The notes beneath the pieces are model-generated. The model did not search any database and was not told the origin of the DNA. It saw only the letters and a list, made by a program, of their open reading frames with translations. From positions 1,819,948 through 1,883,947 of the forward strand of contig NZ_CP061307.1 of NCBI RefSeq assembly GCF_018687895.1: 64,000 bases of DNA. Direction: 5' to 3'. Position numbers and translations under genes: made by a program. Of the stretch, positions 36,869-46,341 are shown in pieces (the first letter of the stretch is position 1; each line of letters starts with the position of its first letter). This stretch comes from Polynucleobacter sp. JS-JIR-II-50. Its GTDB lineage: Bacteria > Pseudomonadota > Gammaproteobacteria > Burkholderiales > Burkholderiaceae.

Positions 36869-38218
36869 ATGAAAAAGCTCTATATCAAAACCTTTGGCTG
36901 TCAAATGAACGAGTACGACTCGGGAAAAATGGCAGACCTCCTGCATGCCGACGAAGGCATGGTCATGACGGATCGCCCCGAAGATGCCGACGTGGTTCTT
37001 CTCAACACCTGCTCCATTCGCGAAAAAGCGGAAGACAAAGTCTTCTCAGATTTAGGACGGCTGCGTGAACTCAAAAAAACGAAGCCCGACTTACTGATTG
37101 GTGTTGGTGGCTGCGTAGCAAGTCAAGAAGGCCAACAAATTGTTAGCCGCGCTCCTTACGTTGATGTGGTGTTTGGACCTCAAACACTCCATCGCTTATC
37201 CGACCTCATTGCACAACGTCGCAAAACTGGCCTCTCACAAGTGGACATTTCTTTTCCTGAAATCGAAAAGTTTGATCATCTTCCCGCATCTCGCCAAACT
37301 CGTGGCTCTGCATACGTCTCCATCATGGAGGGTTGCTCCAAGTATTGCAGCTACTGTGTTGTGCCCTATACGCGTGGTGAAGAAGTCTCAAGACCATTTG
37401 ATGATGTCCTCACTGAAGTAGCGGGCCTTGCTAGCAAAGGCGTGAAAGAAATTGTTCTGCTTGGTCAAAACGTAAACGCCTATCTTGGCAAGATGGGTGA
37501 TACCGAAGAAATCGCTGACTTTGCACTATTGATTGAATACATCGCTGACATTCCTGGGGTTGAACGAATTCGCTTTACCACCAGTCACCCCAAAGAATTT
37601 ACACAACGCCTCATCGACGTCTACGCTAAAGTGCCTAAGCTTGTCAGTCACCTACATCTACCAGTACAACATGGCTCGGATTCCATGCTCTCAGCGATGA
37701 AGCGCGGCTATACGGCACTGGAGTTCAAGAGCATTATTCGCAAGATGCGCGCCGTTCGCCCCAACCTGACACTATCAAGCGATTTCATCGTGGGCTTTCC
37801 AGGTGAAACTGAGGCTGACTTTGAGAAGCTACTCAAAATGGTTAAGGATCTGAACTTTGATAACAGCTTTTGTTTCATTTTTAGTCCACGCCCAGGTACT
37901 CCTGCGGCGAACCTTCGCGATGACACACCTTACGAAGTGAAACTCAAGCGCCTCCAAACTTTATTGGCATTAGTTGAGGGTCAGGCAAACCAAATTAGCC
38001 AAAAAATGTTGGGCAATACTGAAAGAGTATTGATTGAGGGTCTTGCTAAGGATGGCGTCAACTTACAAGGTCGCGCTGAAAATAATCGCGTCATTCATTT
38101 CACAGCACCCGATCAAGATATTGAGAGCCTTATTGGTCAATTCGTAGACATTCGTATTACCGAAGTTCTGAACTACACCCTCAGAGGCGAGTTGGTAGAA
38201 GCACATGTCAGCCAATAA
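36869..38218 (+). CDS. miaB: tRNA-2-methylthio-N6-dimethylallyladenosine synthase
   Basis: 449 residues. The N-terminal UPF0004 domain begins [20 protein letters not shown] with three cluster cysteines (C11 and those in LLNTCSI and VGGCVAS). The radical-SAM cluster is C156-x3-C160-x2-C163 in CSKYCSYC, and a C-terminal TRAM domain ends near RGELVEAH. It methylthiolates i6A37 of tRNAs reading UNN codons. Its last 14 nt overlap ybeY. In related bacteria phoH stands between these genes and it is absent here. Confidence 0.97.
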   Translation: MKKLYIKTFGCQMNEYDSGKMADLLHADEGMVMTDRPEDADVVLLNTCSIREKAEDKVFSDLGRLRELKKTKPDLLIGVGGCVASQEGQQIVSRAPYVDVVFGPQTLHRLSDLIAQRRKTGLSQVDISFPEIEKFDHLPASRQTRGSAYVSIMEGCSKYCSYCVVPYTRGEEVSRPFDDVLTEVAGLASKGVKEIVLLGQNVNAYLGKMGDTEEIADFALLIEYIADIPGVERIRFTTSHPKEFTQRLIDVYAKVPKLVSHLHLPVQHGSDSMLSAMKRGYTALEFKSIIRKMRAVRPNLTLSSDFIVGFPGETEADFEKLLKMVKDLNFDNSFCFIFSPRPGTPAANLRDDTPYEVKLKRLQTLLALVEGQANQISQKMLGNTERVLIEGLAKDGVNLQGRAENNRVIHFTAPDQDIESLIGQFVDIRITEVLNYTLRGELVEAHVSQ

Positions 38219-38678
38219 AAAAAGTATTTCTCCCAAGCTAACGATTGAGTTGCAATACGCTAGCCCGGCGATTGAGTCCGCCGTGAATAAAGTGGCTTCC
38301 TCAACCCTAATTAAGAAATGGGTCAAAAGCTCTACGGCACTTGGTGGCTTACTTACCCTACGCTTTGTAAATGCTGCGGAAGGTAAAAAGCTGAACTTCG
38401 CTTTTCGTCAAAAAGATTACGCCACCAATGTTTTAACTTTTCCTTACGAGCTTTCAAAAGAAACTGTGGTGGCAGATATTATTTTTTGCCTACCGGTTCT
38501 ACAAAAAGAGGCGAAGGAGCAAAGTAAATTGTTAAAAGCCCATTTAGCCCATTTAATTGTGCATGGCTGCCTTCATGCTCAAGGCCATGATCACGAGGTA
38601 AGCCGGGATGCTAAAAAAATGGAGGCCCTGGAAATCCAGATTCTCCAAAAATTGGGCTTTGCTAACCCCTATTCTTGA
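38205..38678 (+). CDS. ybeY: Endoribonuclease YbeY
   Basis: 157 residues. The zinc site is H120-x3-H124-x5-H130 in [11 protein letters not shown], as required for this RNase of 16S rRNA maturation and ribosome quality control. Family similarity begins near [10 protein letters not shown] (residue 11), so the first ten residues, read from within miaB, may be extra, but no later ATG precedes the conserved part. The 14-nt overlap with miaB implies coupled translation. It is followed after 30 nt by corC. Confidence 0.93.
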   Translation: MSANKKSISPKLTIELQYASPAIESAVNKVASSTLIKKWVKSSTALGGLLTLRFVNAAEGKKLNFAFRQKDYATNVLTFPYELSKETVVADIIFCLPVLQKEAKEQSKLLKAHLAHLIVHGCLHAQGHDHEVSRDAKKMEALEIQILQKLGFANPYS

Positions 38679-38708
38679 TTTGCCATATTTCTACGCTATT
38701 CTTGCTAT

Positions 38709-39548
38709 ATGCCTGACCCCAACAAATCCCTTTTAGATCGCTTGGCTGATTTTTTAACTCCGCAGCCAACGGAACCCAGTGAACGCCGTCAAGAACTGAT
38801 TGATACCCTTCGAGAAGCTCAAGCTGAGGGATTAATTGATGCAGATGCCCTCTCCATGATTGAGGGCGTGTTTCAGGTGGGGCAGTTATGCGCTCGCGAT
38901 ATCCTTGTGCCCCGGGCCCAAATTGACTGGATCGATATTGGTCAACCTCTCTCTGAAATCATTAAAAGCGTCATTGAAGCAGCTCACTCACGCTTTCCTG
39001 TATTCGAAGGTAGTCGAGATAACGTCATTGGTATTTTGTTAGCGAAGGACTTATTACGTCACGCTACAGAAAAAGATTTTCAGGTGCGGGATTGGTTACG
39101 CCCTGCAGTATTCATTCCAGAATCAAAACGTCTTAGCGTCTTATTGCGAGACTTCAAAGACAATCGCAATCATTTAGCCATCGTGGTTGACGAATATAGC
39201 GGCGTTGCTGGCATCATTACCATTGAAGATGTGCTCGAGCAAATCGTTGGCGACATTGAGGATGAACATGACGTCGATGAAGAAGCCGATAACCTCATCG
39301 CCTTAGATAACGGCGACATTCGGGTTAAAGGCATTACCGAGCTTGAGCAATTTAATGAAAGACTTGGCACTCATTTTGATGCGGAAGATATTGAGACTGT
39401 GGCGGGCTTAGTGATCCAGCATTTAGGCCGCGTTCCTAAAATGGGTGAGCTCATTGAAATAGGCGGTATTGAATTTGAAGTACAGCGCGCCGACCCAAGA
39501 CAAATTCACATTCTGCTTGCGCGACAATCCAATAAAAAATCAGACTGA
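38709..39548 (+). CDS. corC: CorC-type CBS-domain protein (YbeX)
   Basis: 279 residues. Two CBS domains (about 70-190) contain ARDILVPRAQIDWID and VVDEYSGVAGIITIEDVLEQIVGDIEDEHD. A C-terminal CorC/HlyC domain (about 205-275) follows. The membrane DUF21 part of longer relatives is absent, as in E. coli YbeX. It has been linked to magnesium/cobalt efflux and, with YbeY, to ribosome metabolism. It lies between ybeY and lnt, the conserved order. Confidence 0.94.
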   Translation: MPDPNKSLLDRLADFLTPQPTEPSERRQELIDTLREAQAEGLIDADALSMIEGVFQVGQLCARDILVPRAQIDWIDIGQPLSEIIKSVIEAAHSRFPVFEGSRDNVIGILLAKDLLRHATEKDFQVRDWLRPAVFIPESKRLSVLLRDFKDNRNHLAIVVDEYSGVAGIITIEDVLEQIVGDIEDEHDVDEEADNLIALDNGDIRVKGITELEQFNERLGTHFDAEDIETVAGLVIQHLGRVPKMGELIEIGGIEFEVQRADPRQIHILLARQSNKKSD

Positions 39549-39556
39549 GATTCACA

Positions 39557-41086
39557 TTGTTTGATCGGCACTCCAATCATTCGGGCATGAGCATCAAAAT
39601 ATTTTCAGCTTGTATTTTGTTTGTATTGGGAGCGACTCTTGCTGCCGTTGCCGAGTTACCCTATGGCGGTTGGATTCAAATCCCCGTTCTCAGCCTTCTC
39701 TGGTGGCGTCTTGATCAGACATCCATCTCCTTAAAAAAACAATTTATCTTAGGCTTCTCATTCGGCATTGCGTATTTTGTTGTGGGTCTATGGTGGCTGT
39801 ATATCAGTCTCCATGATGTTGGTGGCATGAGTGCACCACTCGCTTGTATGGGTGTATTTCTCCTCTCTGCTTATGTGGCGCTCTATTTCTCGTTGGCAAC
39901 ACTTGCTATTCCACTATTTAAACAGGGCCGCTTATTTGGCCTACTGTTGGCAGCGAGTTGGGTTCTTGCGGAATTTCTAAGAGGCTATATCTTCACTGGA
40001 TTTCCTTGGATGGGCTTTGCGGAAACCCAGTTCAATGGCCCATTTGCGCCTGTCGCACCCTTATTTGGCGGGCTAGCATGTACCTTTTTGGCGGTATGGG
40101 CCTCCCGGGAAATTTACCAAGCTCGCAAGCATGTCATTTCTAGCGCGCTACTCATCTTGATTGCCATTGGCATCTCTCAAAGTGCTGGCTTATTTGCTTT
40201 CACCAAACCAATTGGAGAGCCAATTAGCGCTCGCTTAATTCAAGGCAACTTTGAACAAAGCCTGAAATTCAATCCTCAAGCTATTGGCAGGCAAATCGAT
40301 TTCTATGCCGGAGAAATTACCAAAGAGGCGGCTAATCTCATCATCATTCCCGAGACTGCGTTTCCATGGCCACTTCCCAATTTACCCATTGGCCTATTAG
40401 ATTATTTGCAAAACTTTTCTAATAAAAGTAGTAGCAATATTCTGCTTGGCTTGATTGGAGAAGTGCCTGGAGAAGGCGGTATGCAGTATTCGAATCGCGC
40501 TACTGGACTGTCGCCCAATGCATTGCCCTATCAATACGATAAAGCCCACCTCGTTCCCTTTGGAGAATTTATTCCTCTAGGTTTTCAGTGGTTCGTTAAA
40601 GCCTTTCATGTACCCATGAGCGACTTTGCAAGAGGAAAGCTAGATCAATCCCCCTTTACGATTGTGCGCAAGGATCAGGTTGATATTCATGCGGCAATTA
40701 CGATTTGCTATGAAGACGTCTTTGGCGGTGAACTCGCCTCTCGTATTCAACACAGTGATCAGCCAGTCAACTTACTGATCAATATGACCAATCTGGCCTG
40801 GTTTGGGGACTCTCAAGCATCCACTCAACAACTCAGACTTTCACAGCTGCGCTCTCTGGAAACTGGGCTTCCCGCCTTGCGTGCCACCAATACCGGGATT
40901 ACTGCGGTTCTTGGTCCTGATGGCAAAGTACTGAAAGCGCTCCCGGAATTTGCCCAAACAACCCTCAGCACCCAAGTACAGCCTTATTCTGGAAAAACAC
41001 CTTATGTCATTTGGGGCAATTTACCGATTTTGGGCATTTCTTGCCTGCTCTTGCTTTGGGGTCTGATTCGTCACAGACGTTTTTAA
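39557..41086 (+). CDS. lnt: Apolipoprotein N-acyltransferase
   Basis: 509 residues from a TTG start, or 499 from the ATG at 39587; neither has a clear ribosome site, and the hydrophobic part starts after the ATG. Several N-terminal helices precede a periplasmic nitrilase domain with the triad E266 (IIPETAFP), K329 (YDKAHLVPFGE) and C384 (ITICYEDVFGGE), close to E267/K335/C387 of E. coli. It adds the third acyl chain to lipoproteins, enabling Lol export. It follows corC by 8 nt with the TTG start. Confidence 0.95.
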   Translation: MFDRHSNHSGMSIKIFSACILFVLGATLAAVAELPYGGWIQIPVLSLLWWRLDQTSISLKKQFILGFSFGIAYFVVGLWWLYISLHDVGGMSAPLACMGVFLLSAYVALYFSLATLAIPLFKQGRLFGLLLAASWVLAEFLRGYIFTGFPWMGFAETQFNGPFAPVAPLFGGLACTFLAVWASREIYQARKHVISSALLILIAIGISQSAGLFAFTKPIGEPISARLIQGNFEQSLKFNPQAIGRQIDFYAGEITKEAANLIIIPETAFPWPLPNLPIGLLDYLQNFSNKSSSNILLGLIGEVPGEGGMQYSNRATGLSPNALPYQYDKAHLVPFGEFIPLGFQWFVKAFHVPMSDFARGKLDQSPFTIVRKDQVDIHAAITICYEDVFGGELASRIQHSDQPVNLLINMTNLAWFGDSQASTQQLRLSQLRSLETGLPALRATNTGITAVLGPDGKVLKALPEFAQTTLSTQVQPYSGKTPYVIWGNLPILGISCLLLLWGLIRHRRF

Positions 41087-41098
41087 GCATTTTTAACT

Positions 41099-41112
41099 CT
41101 AGAGCGCTCTAG
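41099..41112. repeat. 14-bp perfect palindrome upstream of glyQ
   Basis: CTAGAGCGCTCTAG is fully palindromic and lies 34 nt before glyQ and 6 nt before a -10-like TAAAAT (41118-41123). It could be an operator in a promoter spacer, or chance. Confidence 0.4.
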
Positions 41113-41145
41113 CCATGTAAAATCAAAGGCTTAGCCAGGTTAATC

Positions 41146-42036
41146 ATGCTTACTTTTCAGCAAATCATTCTCAAACTTCAAGATTATTGGGACCAACAAG
41201 GTTGTGCCCTATTGCAACCTATCGACCTCGAGGTTGGTGCCGGTACATCCCATACCGCAACCTTCCTACGAGCCATTGGTCCTGAGCCTTGGAAAGCAGC
41301 TTATGTTCAGCCATCCCGCCGACCTAAAGATGGTCGCTATGGTGAAAATCCAAATCGCTTGCAACACTACTATCAGTATCAAGTAGTCCTCAAGCCGGCG
41401 CCTGAAAATATTCTCGATCTTTATCTTGGATCTCTTGCTGCCCTAGGTCTAGACCTCAAACAGAATGATGTTCGCTTTGTAGAGGACGATTGGGAAAACC
41501 CAACATTAGGCGCATGGGGCCTTGGCTGGGAAGTTTGGCTCAACGGTATGGAAGTGACTCAGTTCACTTACTTCCAACAAGTAGGTGGCTTAGATTGCAA
41601 GCCTGTTCTTGGTGAGATTACTTATGGCATCGAACGTTTGGCAATGTATATCCAAAACTGCTCTAACGTCTACGACTTAGTATGGGCCGACGGCATCTCT
41701 TATGGTGATGTGTATCACCAGAATGAAGTGGAGCAATCTTGCTACAACTTTGAACACTCGAATACTGATTTACTCTTTGCCAACTTCACAAACTATGAAA
41801 GTGAAGCAAAGCGTTTGATGGAAGTTCCACTGGCACTACCTGCTTACGAAATGGTTCTTAAAGCGGCCCACACATTTAATTTGCTGGATGCGCGTGGCGC
41901 TATCTCGGTGACTGAGCGTGCAGCCTACATAGGTCGCATTCGCAATCTTTCTCGTGCAGTGGCTCAAGCCTACTTTGAGTCTAGAGAAAAACTGGGTTTC
42001 CCAATGTGTCAACGTCAAGCTAAAGCTCAGGCTTAA
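41146..42036 (+). CDS. glyQ: Glycyl-tRNA synthetase alpha subunit
   Basis: 296 residues of the bacterial tetrameric enzyme. It begins [20 protein letters not shown] and carries the class II motifs around [22 protein letters not shown] and [14 protein letters not shown]. With GlyS it charges tRNA-Gly. It starts the glyQ-glyS-gmhB-plsC run and is spaced 27 nt from glyS. A palindrome and -10-like box upstream suggest its own promoter. Confidence 0.98.
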   Translation: MLTFQQIILKLQDYWDQQGCALLQPIDLEVGAGTSHTATFLRAIGPEPWKAAYVQPSRRPKDGRYGENPNRLQHYYQYQVVLKPAPENILDLYLGSLAALGLDLKQNDVRFVEDDWENPTLGAWGLGWEVWLNGMEVTQFTYFQQVGGLDCKPVLGEITYGIERLAMYIQNCSNVYDLVWADGISYGDVYHQNEVEQSCYNFEHSNTDLLFANFTNYESEAKRLMEVPLALPAYEMVLKAAHTFNLLDARGAISVTERAAYIGRIRNLSRAVAQAYFESREKLGFPMCQRQAKAQA

Positions 42037-42063
42037 GCGCATCGAGATTTCTGCACTCCACTT

Positions 42064-44202
42064 ATGAGCACATCTAATTCAAAACCTCAATCAGCGACTT
42101 TATTGATCGAGGTATTTACCGAAGAACTGCCGCCTAAGACTCTGCGTCGCTTAGGTGATACATTTAGCGAAGGCATCTTTGCAGGACTCAAAACAGCCGG
42201 CCTTGCATCAGAATCATCCAAGATGACCGGCTTTGCAACCCCGCGCCGTTTAGCCGTTCAAGTCACTAACGTTCTTGATCAAGCGCCCGACTACCCTGTG
42301 CGGGAAAAATTATTACCTACTAGCATTGCATTTGACGCTGCAGGCAAGGCAACCCCACCACTACTCAAAAAATTAGGCGCTCTTGGGTATGGGGATATTG
42401 ATCTTGCCACTTTAGAAAAAGCAGGCGAGGGTAAGAATGAAGCTCTATACCTTAATGTCATTGCTAAAGGTGCCGCGCTTGAGCAAACTGCGCAGGCTGC
42501 GCTTGAGCAAACATTAGGCAAGCTACCCATTGCAAAAATGATGCACTACCAAGTGCTGCAGAAGGATGGTCAATTGGCCGATGTGCAATTTGCTCGACCT
42601 GCCCACCGCATCATTGCACTACATGGCGCCACTACTTTAAACATCAGTGCTTTAGGTATTGATGCAGCCAGTCAAACTGAAGGCCATCGTTTTCTAGCTC
42701 CTGGCGTGATCACCATTACGAATGCAGACCAATACGAGACTGAACTCCAGGCAAAAGCTAAGATTATTCCTAGCTTTAATCAGCGTCGGGCGCAAATTGA
42801 AGCCGCCCTATTAATAGCAGCTGGCGATGATTTGGTATTGATGCCGGATAGCCTTCTAGATGAAGTAACAGCGCTTGTTGAGTGGCCGGCCATCTATGAA
42901 TGCCATTTTGATCAAGAGTTCTTAGAGGTACCTCAAGAATGCTTGATTTTGACCATGCAAACCAATCAAAAGTACTTCGCATTAACAGACAAACAAGGCA
43001 AATTACGTAATCGCTTCTTGATTGCCTCTAATATTGAAACAAGTAAGCCCGATGCCATCATTTCAGGCAATGAGCGCGTTGTACGCCCACGCTTGTCAGA
43101 TGCTCGCTTCTTCTTTCAGCAAGATCAAAAGCGTCCATTAGCTTCCCGCGTAGCAGATCTTGGTAAGGTGGTTTATCACAACCAGTTAGGCAATCAGCTA
43201 GATCGCACAAAGCGCGTTCAAGGATTAGCTGTAGGTATCGCCAAAAAACTGGGTGCCGATGAAAAGCTAGCTTCACGCGCTGCAGAAATTGCTAAGACAG
43301 ACCTACTAACCGATATGGTTGGCGAGTTCCCAGAGTTGCAAGGCATCATGGGGCGTTATTACGCCACTCATGATGGTGAGAATGCTGATGTTGCTAGCGC
43401 TTGCAGCGAACACTATATGCCGCGCTTTGCAGGCGATATTCTGCCGCAAACCCAAACTGGCACTATCTTAGCTATTGCTGACAAACTAGAAACGCTGGTT
43501 GGCATTTGGGGTGTTGGACTTGCGCCTACTGGCGATAAGGACCCCTATGCCCTACGTCGTCATGCCTTAGGTATTTGCCGTTTACTCCTAGAGAAGAATC
43601 TTTCTCTGGATTTACCTGAATTAATTGAGTTGGCTCGTGCGCAGTTTCCACAAGCTGATGTTCAAGAGAAAGCTAAAGCTGCTGATATTTATGCGTTCAT
43701 TATTGATCGCTTACGCGCCTATTTGCGGGACCAATCAGTTGCCGGTAAAGCGTTTACTAGCGCCGAGATTGATGCTGTTCTAAGTCAAGAACCAGCACAA
43801 ATTAATGATTTAATTGAGCGCTTAACCGCCTTGCGTGAATTTAATGCTCTGGCAGAAGCTGCTCAACTCGCTGCTGCCAATAAGCGCATTAGCAATATTT
43901 TGAAGAAAACCACTACCGCTATTCCTGCAACGTGTTCAGCCAAATTACTGCAAATTCCAGCAGAGGCAACGTTACACAAAGCATTGGAAGAGGTGACTCC
44001 TGCCCTTAATGCCGCTTATGAGAAGCGTCAATTTGTTGAACTCTTAAGAGCGCTGGTCGCTTTGAGCGGACCAATTGATCAATTCTTTGCGGATGTGATG
44101 GTTATGGATCCTAATCCCGAGCTGCGTGATAACCGCCTCGCCCTCCTGCAACAACTTCACCAGAAAATGAATCTCGTTGCCGATCTCGGCAAATTAGCAT
44201 GA
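42064..44202 (+). CDS. glyS: Glycyl-tRNA synthetase beta subunit
   Basis: 712 residues, near the usual 690. The start ATLLIEVFTEELPPKTLRRL and the central VEWPAIYECHFDQEFLEVP are typical. An HD-like region surrounds GIMGRYYATHDGE and the C-terminal anticodon-binding helices follow. It recognises and helps charge tRNA-Gly with GlyQ. The stop overlaps the gmhB start by 4 nt, showing coupling to that heptose gene. Confidence 0.98.
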   Translation: MSTSNSKPQSATLLIEVFTEELPPKTLRRLGDTFSEGIFAGLKTAGLASESSKMTGFATPRRLAVQVTNVLDQAPDYPVREKLLPTSIAFDAAGKATPPLLKKLGALGYGDIDLATLEKAGEGKNEALYLNVIAKGAALEQTAQAALEQTLGKLPIAKMMHYQVLQKDGQLADVQFARPAHRIIALHGATTLNISALGIDAASQTEGHRFLAPGVITITNADQYETELQAKAKIIPSFNQRRAQIEAALLIAAGDDLVLMPDSLLDEVTALVEWPAIYECHFDQEFLEVPQECLILTMQTNQKYFALTDKQGKLRNRFLIASNIETSKPDAIISGNERVVRPRLSDARFFFQQDQKRPLASRVADLGKVVYHNQLGNQLDRTKRVQGLAVGIAKKLGADEKLASRAAEIAKTDLLTDMVGEFPELQGIMGRYYATHDGENADVASACSEHYMPRFAGDILPQTQTGTILAIADKLETLVGIWGVGLAPTGDKDPYALRRHALGICRLLLEKNLSLDLPELIELARAQFPQADVQEKAKAADIYAFIIDRLRAYLRDQSVAGKAFTSAEIDAVLSQEPAQINDLIERLTALREFNALAEAAQLAAANKRISNILKKTTTAIPATCSAKLLQIPAEATLHKALEEVTPALNAAYEKRQFVELLRALVALSGPIDQFFADVMVMDPNPELRDNRLALLQQLHQKMNLVADLGKLA

Positions 44203-44771
44203 GCACCAGCTCTTCTAAATTAGTCATTCTTGATCGCGATGGTGTGATCAATGAAGATCGCGATGATTATGTGAAGTCAGTAGATGAATGGATCCCTCTC
44301 CCAGGAAGTCTGGAGGCAATTGCCTTACTCAATCAAGCGGGCTATCAAATTGCTTTGGCAACCAATCAGTCAGGCCTCTCCAGGGGCTACTTCACAATCA
44401 ATGATTTACATGCCATGCATAGCAAAATGGAGACTTTGCTAAAGCCATTAGGTGGCCATATCGACAGCATCTTCTTTTGCCCTCATCAAGATTCACATCA
44501 ATGTGATTGCCGTAAACCGGCGCCAGGCATGATGAAAGAAATTGCATTACGCTACAAGAAGACTGATAGCAACAAACCGCTGATAGGCGTCCCTATCGTG
44601 GGAGATTCTTTACGGGATCTCCAGGCTGGAATAGCCTTAGGAGCTCTACCTCACCTAGTACTCACCGGCAAGGGTGAAAAAACGCTTACAAAAGGTGATC
44701 TCCCTGAAGGCACGAAAATTCATGCTGATCTACTGGCTTTTGCAAATGCACTGATAGAAAATAAGGCTTAG
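44199..44771 (+). CDS. gmhB: D-glycero-beta-D-manno-heptose 1,7-bisphosphate 7-phosphatase
   Basis: 190 residues of the HAD superfamily with nucleophile D12 and acid/base D14 in ILDRDGVINED. The GmhB-type zinc loop is CPHQDSHQCDCRKPAPG, and VGDSLRDLQAG holds the magnesium residues. It removes the C7 phosphate in ADP-heptose synthesis for LPS, upstream of WaaF at 15717. It overlaps glyS by 4 nt and precedes plsC by 7 nt, the usual order in betaproteobacteria. Confidence 0.95.
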   Translation: MSTSSSKLVILDRDGVINEDRDDYVKSVDEWIPLPGSLEAIALLNQAGYQIALATNQSGLSRGYFTINDLHAMHSKMETLLKPLGGHIDSIFFCPHQDSHQCDCRKPAPGMMKEIALRYKKTDSNKPLIGVPIVGDSLRDLQAGIALGALPHLVLTGKGEKTLTKGDLPEGTKIHADLLAFANALIENKA

Positions 44772-44778
44772 ACCCATC

Positions 44779-45513
44779 GTGAAATTGATTCGCTCCATCC
44801 TCTTTGCTTTATTTTTAGTGATCTTCACGCCCATTTGGTCAGTGCTATGCATGCTGGCCTTTCCATTCCTGAGTCCAGAAAACCGTTATACCTTTATTGG
44901 ACTCTGGAACAAAATCGTTATCGCTTTATTAAAGCCTTTATGCGGCATTCATTATGAAATCCGCGGTATGGAAAATATGCAGGCCGTACTCAATGAACGC
45001 GTCATCATCTTAAGCAAACATCAGTCTGCTTACGAAACCATTGCGTATATCGCACTACTGCCAAAACAACTTTGCTTTGTCTTTAAGCGTGAACTTCTCT
45101 GGATTCCCTTCTTCGGCTGGGCCCTGGCATTACTGAAGATGATCCACATTAATCGCTCCAATAAGCAGACTGCAGCCCATTCTGTAGCAACCCAAGGCCG
45201 CAAACGCTTGAGCGAAGGCAAATGGATCATGCTCTTTCCGGAAGGTACTAGAACCCCTATTGGGTCAACAAAGCCTTACCGCAAAGGTGGAGCACGTCTT
45301 GCAAGTGCTACGGATGCACTAGTGATTCCAATTGCGCACAACGCCGGTCGTTGCTGGCCGAAAAATAGCTTCATCAAGGAACCGGGCACAGTCATCTTTT
45401 CAATTGGTCCCGCAATTAGCTCAACCAATAAGTCAGCAGAAGAACTTCAGCGGGAAGTAGAAGGTTGGATTGAAGCTGAAATGCGCGTGATTGACCCCAG
45501 CGCTTATAAATAA
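44779..45513 (+). CDS. plsC: 1-acyl-sn-glycerol-3-phosphate acyltransferase
   Basis: 244 residues from a GTG start 7 nt after gmhB. An N-terminal membrane helix is followed by the acyltransferase domain with H81-x4-E86 in SKHQSAYET and the glycerophosphate-binding FPEGTRTP (about 153-160). The usual first motif is HX4D; glutamate replaces aspartate here, a variant I recall from other betaproteobacterial PlsC proteins. It makes phosphatidic acid at the inner membrane. Confidence 0.94.
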   Translation: MKLIRSILFALFLVIFTPIWSVLCMLAFPFLSPENRYTFIGLWNKIVIALLKPLCGIHYEIRGMENMQAVLNERVIILSKHQSAYETIAYIALLPKQLCFVFKRELLWIPFFGWALALLKMIHINRSNKQTAAHSVATQGRKRLSEGKWIMLFPEGTRTPIGSTKPYRKGGARLASATDALVIPIAHNAGRCWPKNSFIKEPGTVIFSIGPAISSTNKSAEELQREVEGWIEAEMRVIDPSAYK

Positions 45514-45561
45514 ATTACTAGAAGGCAGTAAATCAGTACTGTGTCAGTACTGATTATCGAT

Positions 45562-46338
45562 TTAAGCGGCGAGAACTTTAGCCCACTCGATATAGCGGTC
45601 AACAGAAATATCCTGGGCTCTCGCCTTAAGCTCTATCTCCGTCAAACTCAATCTGTCTGAAAAAGCACTCAAGTTAGTTCGCAACATTTTTCTTCTTTGA
45701 GAGAAGGCAGCGGCAACTACTTTTTCCAATGAATTCCATTGCACATCAGTCAGCTTGAAATCTCTTCTCGGGATCATCCGTACCACAGCTGAGTTCACCT
45801 TAGGCTGAGGGTCAAAAGCTTCAGGAGGAACCTCTAGCACCAACTCCATATCGTAACGAGCCTGCAGCATGACTGACAGACGACTGAAATCAGAGCTTCC
45901 AGCCTTTGCAACCATTCTTTCTACTACTTCTGCTTGCAACATAAACACCTGCTCATCGATTGAGGCTGCTGCAGAAACCAAATGGAATAATAAGGGGGAG
46001 GAAATGTTGTATGGCAGATTACCAACCACCTTACATAAGCCTTGCTTAGTCGATCTACTTTGAGCCCACGTCAAAAAGTCAAACTTAAGCGCATCACCCT
46101 CAATCACTGTCAGGCCTTTGAGATTTTTCTCATTCCAAAAAGCCACTAAATCACGATCAATTTCCAGAAGATCCAAGTGATCAAGGTTACTTTGCAAAGG
46201 AAGTGTTAGCGCACCTAAGCCAGGGCCAATCTCAATGACATGCATATCCGCGCTGGGATTGATAAGCGCAACAATGGAATAAATAATTCCGTTATCCTGC
46301 AAAAAGTTTTGGCCAAATCGTTTGCGAGCGCGATGCAT
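45562..46338 (-). CDS. rsmA: 16S rRNA (A1518/A1519) dimethyltransferase
   Basis: 258 residues starting ARKRFGQNFLQDNG, the KsgA/RsmA signature. The SAM site is VIEIGPGLGALTLPL and the catalytic motif is NLPYNISSPLLFHL. It dimethylates two adenosines of 16S rRNA late in 30S assembly. It follows pdxA by 3 nt as the last gene of the lptD-surA-pdxA-rsmA operon, an order shared with gammaproteobacteria. Confidence 0.97.
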   Translation of the reverse strand: MHRARKRFGQNFLQDNGIIYSIVALINPSADMHVIEIGPGLGALTLPLQSNLDHLDLLEIDRDLVAFWNEKNLKGLTVIEGDALKFDFLTWAQSRSTKQGLCKVVGNLPYNISSPLLFHLVSAAASIDEQVFMLQAEVVERMVAKAGSSDFSRLSVMLQARYDMELVLEVPPEAFDPQPKVNSAVVRMIPRRDFKLTDVQWNSLEKVVAAAFSQRRKMLRTNLSAFSDRLSLTEIELKARAQDISVDRYIEWAKVLAA

Positions 46339-46341
46339 GTT

